From positions 1 through 5,017 of the forward strand of contig JAEYPI010000175.1 of NCBI GenBank assembly GCA_023410885.1: a DNA stretch of 5,017 nucleotides. The letters run 5' to 3'. A program made the translations under genes and the position numbers. Positions 1-4,326 of this stretch are shown piece after piece; positions within the stretch are counted from its first letter, which is position 1; every line of letters begins with the position of its first letter. The notes beneath the pieces are model-generated. The model was not told the DNA's origin. It made no database searches and saw only the letters and a list, made by a program, of their open reading frames with translations. Source of the DNA: Bacillota bacterium. GTDB lineage: Bacteria > Bacillota > Clostridia > DSM-8532.

Positions 1-803
1 TCGCACAGTTTAGAAGCGGTGTGGAGGAACTGGACCTGGCTGTTATAAAAATTGTAGCGGATCTCAACTGGAATTTGGTATCAGCGGTTGATCTTAATCT
101 TTTCCCTGCCAAAATAACCGATTCAGATGAGGTAGAGCTGGGAGATGACATCAATATTCTGGGTTATCCGGGCGTTGGGGGGGAAACGATTACTTTTACA
201 GCCGGCCATGTCTCGGGCTTTTTGGATGAAAACAATGACAATGAAGTGGATTGGATTAAAACCGATGCTGTTGTTAATCATGGTAATAGCGGCGGTACGG
301 CGATTAACAAAAATGGCGAGATGATTGGTGTACCAACGGCCAAACAAGTAGGGGAAGATAATGATGTCATGTTCTATTTGAAGCCTGTTAATCAAGCCAT
401 TTCTATTATTAAGAAAGCCTATGCCCAGGGTGATAAGCCCGACTTTCCCGACCCTGGAGCACCCACTCCGGACCCTGCTTCTGATGGTGTGATAGACCTC
501 TATGGTCGAATCGTGGACGCTTTTACCATGAAAGCCATTCCTGGCTCAGCCTTTGTTATTCTAAAAGAGGGGATTACCCTTGAAGCCTTCGCCAATGATC
601 CTCAGGATAGCATGATTCTGGCTTATGGAGAGGCTGATGCTGATGGTGCATTTGTCTGCTATGATGTACCCAGAGGCGCAATTTATTCAGTGATCGTAGG
701 TGCAGATGGCTATACTCCCATTGTGGAAGATGATGCTTTAGAGATTCCCGCAGACTGGGAAGGCGATATGGATATAGGCGATATCTACCTCGAAACAGCG
801 TAA
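1..803 (+). CDS. Trypsin-like serine protease (HtrA/S1C type), C-terminal part, 5' end outside window
   Basis: The reading frame is open to the left edge (reading from base 3), so the protein begins outside the window; the GTG at 21 is an internal valine codon. Numbering from that codon, DLAVIKI at 5-11 holds the catalytic Asp5 typical of S1C proteases, and GNSGG at 88-92 holds the nucleophile Ser90. The catalytic His should lie in the missing N-terminal part. The stretch GDDINILGYPG (41-51) is the usual strand before the active-site loop. No PDZ domain follows. Instead there is a proline/aspartate-rich linker (about 140-155) and a beta-rich domain (about 157-260) with DLYGRIVDA, ADGAFVCYDVPRG and VGADGYTP, which resembles carboxypeptidase regulatory-like (transthyretin-fold) domains. 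This domain suggests an extracytoplasmic protein, although any signal peptide or anchor is not visible. Two stop codons in tandem (801-806) end the gene. Protease identity is well supported; the substrate is unknown. Confidence 0.85.
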   Translation, partial: AQFRSGVEELDLAVIKIVADLNWNLVSAVDLNLFPAKITDSDEVELGDDINILGYPGVGGETITFTAGHVSGFLDENNDNEVDWIKTDAVVNHGNSGGTAINKNGEMIGVPTAKQVGEDNDVMFYLKPVNQAISIIKKAYAQGDKPDFPDPGAPTPDPASDGVIDLYGRIVDAFTMKAIPGSAFVILKEGITLEAFANDPQDSMILAYGEADADGAFVCYDVPRGAIYSVIVGADGYTPIVEDDALEIPADWEGDMDIGDIYLETA

Positions 804-845
804 TAAATGAGGGTAGAGGTTTTTGTCTCAGAAGTGCCAAGTTTT

Positions 846-880
846 AAGGCGTTGGATTTGGTAAAAATCCTTCGCCTTTT
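846..880 (+). terminator. Probable intrinsic terminator of the protease gene
   Basis: AAGGCG (846-851) pairs with CGCCTT (873-878). After a symmetrical TT/TT internal loop, GGATTT (854-859) pairs with AAATCC (865-870) around a five-base loop. The run of T at the 3' side is only four bases (877-880), so termination may be moderate. It lies 43 bases after the protease stop codon, which is where a terminator is expected. Confidence 0.6.
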
Positions 881-942
881 CATATGCAGTCCAAACATCA
901 TAGGCAATCATCGGTAATCACCTCTAACCACTAAAAATCCTC

Positions 943-972
943 TTTACAATACCCCAATGACGATGCTATAAT
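943..972 (+). promoter_or_regulatory. Candidate distal promoter of the tRNA-Val gene
   Basis: A -35 box TTTACA (943-948) is followed after 18 bases by TATAAT (967-972), with an extended -10 TG at 964-965. The predicted transcript would start near 979 and run through an inverted repeat (ATTTCAC at 974-980, GTGAAAT at 1006-1012, 25-base loop) before reaching the tRNA. No gene other than the tRNA lies downstream before the terminator at 1138. Confidence 0.5.
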
Positions 973-1017
973 AATTTCACTGCAAATCTGTGGTCGAAGT
1001 AATTCGTGAAATAGGGC

Positions 1018-1046
1018 TTGTGGTGTGACTTTGATCATGGTATAAT
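1018..1046 (+). promoter_or_regulatory. Promoter of the tRNA-Val gene
   Basis: TTGTGG (1018-1023) and a perfect TATAAT (1041-1046) are separated by 17 bases. The predicted start point near 1053 is only about six bases before the first base of the mature tRNA, so the precursor would have a very short 5' leader for RNase P to remove. Confidence 0.7.
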
Positions 1047-1058
1047 AACCTATGATAT

Positions 1059-1134
1059 GGGCGATTAACTCAGTTGGTAGAGTGTCACTTTGACGTAGTG
1101 AAAGTCAGGGATTCGAGTTCCTTATCGCCCACCA
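1059..1134 (+). tRNA. tRNA-Val (anticodon GAC)
   Basis: A full cloverleaf folds by eye. The acceptor stem GGGCGAT (1059-1065) pairs perfectly with ATCGCCC (1124-1130). The D stem is ACTC/GAGT (1068-1071 with 1080-1083) with the loop GG at 1076-1077. The anticodon stem is TCACT/AGTGA (1085-1089 with 1097-1101) with loop TTGACGT, placing GAC at 1092-1094. The variable loop has five bases. The T stem AGGGA/TCCTT contains one G-U pair and encloses TTCGAGT. Discriminator A (1131) is followed by an encoded CCA (1132-1134). Anticodon GAC reads the valine codons GUC and GUU. Slightly unusual are an A-U pair at positions 10-25 and G at position 37. It is a lone tRNA gene, not part of an rRNA or tRNA cluster within the window. 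Confidence 0.93.
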
Positions 1135-1137
1135 TAC

Positions 1138-1168
1138 AAAAACCCGATACTTTTGGTATCGGGTTTTT
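1138..1168 (+). terminator. Intrinsic terminator after the tRNA gene
   Basis: A perfect 13-bp stem (1138-1150 with 1156-1168) with loop TTTTG carries five A on its left arm and five T on its right arm. It starts four bases after the tRNA CCA end and can act in both directions. It separates the tRNA from guaA. Confidence 0.9.
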
Positions 1169-1218
1169 GTCTATCTATCCAGTTTTTTTGTAAGCATGAT
1201 GTAAATATGTATTCCGGC

Positions 1219-1246
1219 TTGTTTTTTTATGTTGTTCCTTTATAAT
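1219..1246 (+). promoter_or_regulatory. Probable guaA promoter
   Basis: TTGTTT (1219-1224) is followed after 16 bases by a perfect TATAAT (1241-1246). This predicts a start near 1253 and an untranslated leader of about 60 bases. A second TATAAT lies at 1252-1257 but has no acceptable -35 box at the right distance. The leader is too short and lacks the conserved loops for a purine riboswitch. Confidence 0.6.
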
Positions 1247-1312
1247 TTATTTATAATTCGATTATCAGGTTAAAATAGTGGTGTACATAAAACTTGAAAG
1301 GTGGAGTAAGTT

Positions 1313-2848
1313 TTGAATCATGAGCTAATTCTTGTGCTAGACTTTGGTGGACAATATAATCAACTGATAGCACGACGCATCCGAGAAGCCAATGTCTATT
1401 GTGAGGTTTTGCCCTATAACTCATCCATAGAGAAAATTAAAGAAAAAGCACCAAAGGGTATCATCTTTACCGGAGGCCCTGCCTCGGTATTGGATGAAAA
1501 TGCACCCAAATGTGCAGAAGAGGTTTTTAGTCTTGGCATTCCCGTACTGGGCATTTGTTACGGTATGCAGCTCATGAGTGTGATGCTGGGGGGAGAAGTA
1601 ACCCGGGCGCACAATAGAGAATACGGAAAGATTGATATTAATTTAAACGATAATAATGTTCTCTTTTCGGGTATTGAGAAAGAGACAAGCTGCTGGATGA
1701 GCCATACCTACCATGTGAGCAAGCTGCCCCAGGGCTTTAAAGGCATTGCAGGCTCTGAAAACTGTCCCATTTCCGCTATGGCTGATGATGGCAGGAAATT
1801 TTATGCCGTACAATTTCATCCCGAGGTTTTGCATACACCCAGAGGAAAGGAAATTTTGCATAATTTTCTTTTCAGAGTCTGCGGTCTTAAGGGTGATTGG
1901 AAAATGAATTCTTTTGTTGAAGAATCCGTAAAAGCCATTCGCGAAAAGGTAGGGAACAAGAAGGTGCTCTGCGCCCTTTCAGGGGGTGTGGATTCCTCTG
2001 TTGCTGCAGCTATGATCTATCGTGCTGTTGGGGATCAACTGACCTGTATCTTCGTCGATCACGGCCTTCTTCGTAAAAATGAAGGGGACCAGGTTGAGGA
2101 AGTCTTCAGAAAACAGTTCAATATCAATCTCATCAGAGTTGATGCGGTAGACCGCTTTTTAGATCGTTTAAAAGGTGTCAGTGACCCTGAGACCAAACGT
2201 AAAATCATTGGCGAAGAATTCATTCGCGTATTTGAAGATGAGGCGAAAAAAATAGGGCATGTGGATTTCCTTGTACAAGGTACCATCTACCCCGATGTTA
2301 TTGAAAGCGGCACAGCCGATGCAGCGGTCATTAAGAGCCATCACAATGTAGGGGGCCTGCCGGATTGCGTTGATTTTGAGGAGATCATCGAGCCTTTGAG
2401 AGATCTCTTTAAGGATGAAGTACGCCGAGCCGGTATTGAATTAGGGCTTCCTGAGCATCTGGTTTGGCGTCAGCCCTTCCCGGGCCCAGGACTTGCCATT
2501 CGCGTCATCGGCGATATAACAAAGGAAAAGCTCGACCTCTTAAGGGAAGCGGATTTTATTTTCCGTGATGAGATTGCAAAAGCGGGTCTTGACCGGGAAA
2601 TCAATCAATACTTCACCGTTCTGACCAATATGAGAAGTGTTGGTGTTATGGGCGATGAAAGGACCTATGACTACACCCTAGCCCTGCGCGCGGTCACCAC
2701 CACCGACTTTATGACGGCAGACTGGGCAAGACTGCCCTACGATCTGTTAGAGCGTGCCTCCAACAGAATTGTAAATGAGGTTGGCCACATCAACCGTATT
2801 GTCTACGACATCACAAGTAAGCCCCCGTCAACTATTGAGTGGGAATAA
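1313..2848 (+). CDS. guaA: GMP synthase (glutamine-hydrolysing)
   Basis: GuaA converts XMP to GMP in the cytoplasm using ATP and glutamine, the last step of de novo guanine nucleotide synthesis. The 511-residue product has the usual full length and both enzyme halves. The N-terminal class I glutamine amidotransferase domain (about 1-190) shows DFGGQ (10-14), TGGP (53-56), the nucleophile Cys82 in GICYGMQ, and the His169/Glu171 pair in QFHPEV. The ATP pyrophosphatase domain follows with the PP-loop SGGVDSS (223-229). The C-terminal dimerisation domain ends in the family signature PSTIEWE. The start is TTG at 1313, six bases after AAAGGTGGAG (1297-1306). The ATG at 1320 is out of frame and meets a stop at once, and no in-frame ATG lies before the conserved N-terminus. 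The gene stands alone between two terminators, not in a guaB-guaA operon. Confidence 0.98.
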   Translation: MNHELILVLDFGGQYNQLIARRIREANVYCEVLPYNSSIEKIKEKAPKGIIFTGGPASVLDENAPKCAEEVFSLGIPVLGICYGMQLMSVMLGGEVTRAHNREYGKIDINLNDNNVLFSGIEKETSCWMSHTYHVSKLPQGFKGIAGSENCPISAMADDGRKFYAVQFHPEVLHTPRGKEILHNFLFRVCGLKGDWKMNSFVEESVKAIREKVGNKKVLCALSGGVDSSVAAAMIYRAVGDQLTCIFVDHGLLRKNEGDQVEEVFRKQFNINLIRVDAVDRFLDRLKGVSDPETKRKIIGEEFIRVFEDEAKKIGHVDFLVQGTIYPDVIESGTADAAVIKSHHNVGGLPDCVDFEEIIEPLRDLFKDEVRRAGIELGLPEHLVWRQPFPGPGLAIRVIGDITKEKLDLLREADFIFRDEIAKAGLDREINQYFTVLTNMRSVGVMGDERTYDYTLALRAVTTTDFMTADWARLPYDLLERASNRIVNEVGHINRIVYDITSKPPSTIEWE

Positions 2849-2853
2849 TTTAA

Positions 2854-2887
2854 AAAAGCCGAAAAACCCAGTAATCACAAGGCTTTT
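2854..2887 (+). terminator. Weak hairpin just after guaA
   Basis: AAAAGCC (2854-2860) pairs with GGCTTTT (2881-2887) around a long 20-base loop. The short stem and large loop make it a poor terminator alone, but the position six bases after the guaA stop and the trailing T run fit a contribution to guaA 3'-end formation. Confidence 0.3.
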
Positions 2888-2928
2888 CCGACTTCGCCCA
2901 CTTCTTCTGATAAGGTTTTGATAAGAAT

Positions 2929-2967
2929 CCACCCCAATGCATTATTCTGCGTTGCGGAGTGGTTTTT
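2929..2967 (+). terminator. Probable imperfect terminator of guaA
   Basis: The arm 2929-2941 pairs with 2948-2962 (CCAC/GTGG, CC/GG and AATGCA/TGCGTT, with one C-A mismatch and a two-base bulge) around the loop TTATTC. Five T (2963-2967) follow directly. This has the form of a rho-independent terminator, though an imperfect one. Confidence 0.5.
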
Positions 2968-3010
2968 GAGTAAGGAATAATTCCGATTATCTCACAAAAT
3001 CCCCATATTA

Positions 3011-3053
3011 ACAAAAAGCCCGTACTGATCGGATGTCAGTACGGGCTTTTTGT
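3011..3053. terminator. Strong bidirectional intrinsic terminator
   Basis: A perfect 18-bp stem (3011-3028 with 3036-3053) closes a seven-base loop (TCGGATG). The arms carry AAAAAGCCCGTACTGA and its complement, so a U tract forms after the GC-rich stem on either strand. It lies between the end of guaA and the stop codon of a minus-strand coding remnant, the usual position of a shared terminator for convergent genes. Confidence 0.9.
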
Positions 3054-3088
3054 CGTTTGTGGGACTATTTATTTGTGTTTCTCCTCGT

Positions 3089-3187
3089 TTAATCAATCAG
3101 CTTGTCTTTCATAGCTTCAATAAGAGCATCGCTGAGTGCCTGGGACGGAACTTTACCCAAATCTGGGTGGCTGGAAAAATCGAAAAT
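3089..3187 (-). pseudogene. Possible 3' remnant of a minus-strand gene
   Basis: On the minus strand a frame free of stops for 33 codons ends at TAA (plus-strand 3089-3091). Its product ends in HPDLGKVPSQALSDAL followed by IEAMKDKLID, which has ordinary protein composition and looks like an amphipathic C-terminal helix. The frame is closed upstream by a stop at 3188-3190, has no start codon or ribosome binding site of its own, and the DNA beyond about 3180 turns AT-rich. Together with the bidirectional terminator 36 bases after its stop, this suggests the surviving end of a gene once convergent with guaA and cut off when the regulator module arrived or by deletion. I do not recognise the family. 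It could also be a chance open frame. Confidence 0.4.
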
Positions 3188-3253
3188 TTATCAGCGGTCG
3201 AAACTGGTTTTGTTCACACATAAATTTCGTTTCACAAAAAATTTTCAACAGCT

Positions 3254-3273
3254 GTGTCAGGTATACTTGACAC
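3254..3273. promoter_or_regulatory. Operator palindrome for the first XRE regulator
   Basis: GTGTCAGGTATACTTGACAC is a 20-bp inverted repeat in which nine of ten base pairs are symmetrical; only the seventh pair (G against T) breaks it. Its right half contains the whole -35 box TTGACA (3267-3272), so a bound dimer would block RNA polymerase. The XRE gene downstream is the natural candidate to bind it. Binding is inferred, not shown. Confidence 0.7.
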
Positions 3274-3295
3274 GACCGTTCTTTTTCAATATAGT
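3267..3295 (+). promoter_or_regulatory. Near-consensus sigma-A promoter of the XRE/membrane operon
   Basis: A perfect -35 TTGACA (3267-3272), a 17-base spacer and TATAGT (3290-3295) give one of the strongest promoters in the window. The expected start is near 3302, about 20 bases before the ribosome binding site. Such strength overlapped by a palindrome is typical of promoters kept low by a repressor. Confidence 0.88.
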
Positions 3296-3321
3296 ATTCA
3301 TGTAAGGTAAACATTACACTT

Positions 3322-3328
3322 GGAGGTG
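3322..3328 (+). promoter_or_regulatory. Ribosome binding site supporting the TTG start
   Basis: GGAGGTG is complementary to the 16S rRNA 3' end. From GGAGG (3322-3326) there are 7 bases to the TTG at 3334 and 10 to the GTG at 3337; the shorter spacing favours TTG. The flanking ACAC and GTGT can pair, leaving part of the site in a small loop. Confidence 0.7.
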
Positions 3329-3333
3329 TTATT

Positions 3334-3540
3334 TTGGTGAACAAAGTAAAAGAGCTTCGAGAAAAATCCAATCTAACCCAAAAAGAGTTGGGGGAAAAGG
3401 TTGGAGTTTCCCGTCAAGCCATAAATGCAATCGAAACGGGTAAGTTTGACCCGTCTATCTGGCTTGCTTATGATTTGGCAAAGTATTTTAACTCAAACAT
3501 TGAGGAAGTTTTCGATTTTGAAGGGAGTGTAAGGAAATGA
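3334..3540 (+). CDS. Small XRE-family transcriptional regulator (68 aa)
   Basis: The protein is almost only a helix-turn-helix domain of the Cro/C1 (XRE) type. KVKELREKSNLTQKELGEKV gives the first helices, and GVSRQAINAIETGKFDPS (about 24-41) covers the recognition helix and the following turn. The ending IEEVFDFEG matches the usual last helix of short XRE repressors. Such proteins normally act as dimeric repressors of their own promoter. TTG at 3334 is preferred over GTG at 3337 because of ribosome binding site spacing and because MVNKVKEL then lines up with the M-x-N-[KR]-[IV]-KEL start I know from the family. The gene opens a coupled operon: its stop overlaps the next start as ATGA (3537-3540). 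The palindrome over its -35 box indicates autoregulation. The bound ligand or partner, if any, is unknown. Confidence 0.92.
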   Translation: MVNKVKELREKSNLTQKELGEKVGVSRQAINAIETGKFDPSIWLAYDLAKYFNSNIEEVFDFEGSVRK

Positions 3541-3995
3541 GAATTCTGAGAAAACCACAAACAAATGCAGCAATCGTTTCGGTTGTATCTGCCTTCTATG
3601 CGTTGGTGTTCATCTTGATTTCCGGACATATGGAATTTGAACGTATGCTAAATCATGCAGACACTCTGAATAGCACTTTCTGGAATGGATGGGCTGCTTT
3701 TTTGAAGCAGGGCAATATGAAATATATCGGTTATGCCTATATCGTCTTGGCACTTGCCATCGTTGTAATTTCGTTTATTCAGAAGCGGGAATTCGACGAA
3801 TATCAGACCGGTATTTTAGAAAAAGGAATCATGGTGATGGGAATAGCTATGGTGGCTCTCTTTCCTATTGCACTTATATTGGTTTTGAGTGATCCGTCGT
3901 ACTCTATTGAGACACTCCTGTTCCTTGTTATCGCTCATTGGTCTACTGTTCTGGTTGTAGACTTAATATATGTCATCAGGTGGGTGAAGTCATAA
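3537..3995 (+). CDS. Four-helix integral membrane protein, partner of the XRE regulator
   Basis: The 152-residue product has four predicted transmembrane segments: about 11-30, 62-81, 97-118 and 125-147. A charged cytoplasmic-type loop, QKREFDEYQTGILEKG (82-97), sits between the second and third. Small membrane proteins with a comparable acidic D-E-x-Q loop (DUF2178-like) often lie next to short XRE regulators in Bacillota; the resemblance is by eye and not certain. There is no signal peptide, enzyme motif or transporter signature. The start ATG overlaps the XRE stop by four bases (ATGA). AAGGGAG (3521-3527) lies nine bases upstream, so translation is probably coupled. A possible job is to control the activity of the small repressor by holding it at the membrane, but this is inferred from the pairing alone. 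Confidence 0.85.
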   Translation: MRILRKPQTNAAIVSVVSAFYALVFILISGHMEFERMLNHADTLNSTFWNGWAAFLKQGNMKYIGYAYIVLALAIVVISFIQKREFDEYQTGILEKGIMVMGIAMVALFPIALILVLSDPSYSIETLLFLVIAHWSTVLVVDLIYVIRWVKS

Positions 3996-4153
3996 TGAAG
4001 AATTATGCTTTGCACGTATCTATTATTCTTATAATCGCTTGTTTGCTATCCATTGTATTTAAGATTAGTCCATGGCTTATCATTCCTGCGACTCTCGGAG
4101 CCTCATGTTTTGAGGTATATAGGTTATATAAAAAGGTAAAAAACGACCATTGA
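3995..4153 (+). CDS. Small two-helix membrane peptide (52 aa)
   Basis: The start chosen is ATG at 3995, which shares one base with the preceding stop (TAATG). A longer reading from 3938 would overlap the upstream gene by almost 60 bases and add a cysteine-containing, non-hydrophobic extension, so it is unlikely. The peptide has hydrophobic segments at about 5-22 and 26-38 and a basic tail (RLYKKVKNDH), giving a hairpin topology with the tail inside. The ribosome binding site is poor (AGGTGG at 3978-3983, 11 bases away), so expression probably depends on coupling to the gene before it. I do not recognise a family. It could be a membrane subunit of its neighbour, a toxin-like or immunity peptide, or a signalling peptide; nothing in the sequence decides this. 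Confidence 0.7.
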   Translation: MKNYALHVSIILIIACLLSIVFKISPWLIIPATLGASCFEVYRLYKKVKNDH

Positions 4154-4185
4154 GTAAGGCAGAGCTTGTATGAAATATCGTTGAC

Positions 4186-4205
4186 CACACCGATATATCG
4201 GTGTG
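4186..4205. promoter_or_regulatory. Perfect 20-bp palindrome, candidate operator
   Basis: CACACCGATATATCGGTGTG is fully symmetrical. Its core CGATATATC is repeated at 4206-4214, so two copies lie 15 bp apart, and an inverted ATATCG occurs at 4175-4180. There is no T run after it, so it is not a normal terminator. It sits 33 bp after the small membrane gene and about 120 bp before the second XRE gene. A protein-binding site is likely; an alternative is a 3' mRNA-stabilising hairpin for the upstream operon. Confidence 0.55.
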
Positions 4206-4246
4206 CGATATATCAAAATACAGCTAAATATTAGTGTTTTTTGCAT

Positions 4247-4275
4247 GGCAACCGATAGTTGCCGAATAGTTGATA
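4247..4275. repeat. Inverted and direct repeats upstream of the second XRE gene
   Basis: GGCAAC (4247-4252) and GTTGCC (4258-4263) form a perfect six-bp inverted repeat. Overlapping it, CCGATAGTTG (4252-4261) is followed directly by CCGAATAGTTG (4262-4272) and a partial ATAG. The repeats run up to and into the candidate -35 box at 4274, so they could be regulator binding sites. Confidence 0.45.
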
Positions 4276-4302
4276 GTCAAAAAAGCATTGTTGCGCTAAA
4301 AT
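4274..4302 (+). promoter_or_regulatory. Candidate promoter of the membrane-anchored XRE gene
   Basis: TAGTCA (4274-4279, four of six consensus bases) and TAAAAT (4297-4302, five of six) are 17 bases apart. The predicted start near 4309 leaves a leader of less than 20 bases that begins at the ribosome binding site. The -35 is weak, as expected for a promoter needing activation, and other promoters in 4154-4270 cannot be excluded. Confidence 0.4.
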
Positions 4303-4310
4303 AAAAGCAC

Positions 4311-4318
4311 AAAGGAGG
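4311..4318 (+). promoter_or_regulatory. Ribosome binding site that sets the ATG at 4327
   Basis: AAAGGAGG ends eight bases before ATG 4327. The in-frame GTG at 4318 overlaps this site and therefore cannot be the start. AAGCAC (4305-4310) and GTGCTT (4318-4323) can pair so that most of the site lies in the loop of a six-bp hairpin. Confidence 0.85.
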
Positions 4319-4326
4319 TGCTTATT

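Noticed and set aside
1041..1060. Resemblance to the start of a purine riboswitch (TATAAT...GATATGG) upstream of guaA
   Set aside because: The similar bases are the tRNA promoter -10 and its spacer. The tRNA follows at once, the conserved aptamer loops are absent, and a terminator separates this from guaA.
2893..2901. Possible attachment-site duplicate of the tRNA 3' end (TCGCCCAC also in the tRNA at 1125-1132)
   Set aside because: Only eight bases match and no integrase gene is visible between or beside the copies; chance is sufficient.
3102..3305. Plus-strand 67-codon open frame
   Set aside because: No ribosome binding site, unlikely composition, runs through the promoter and operator of the XRE operon and overlaps the minus-strand remnant in antisense.
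3153..3371. Minus-strand 72-codon open frame antisense to the XRE promoter
   Set aside because: No recognisable protein features or ribosome binding site; it is antisense to the promoter and the first codons of a well-supported gene.
3938..3994. Longer start for the 52-residue membrane peptide
   Set aside because: It would overlap the four-helix gene by nearly 60 bases and add a non-hydrophobic extension; the TAATG junction at 3993-3997 is the normal coupled start.
4318..4326. GTG start three codons upstream for the membrane-anchored XRE protein
   Set aside because: This GTG overlaps the ribosome binding site itself; ATG 4327 has the proper spacing of eight bases.
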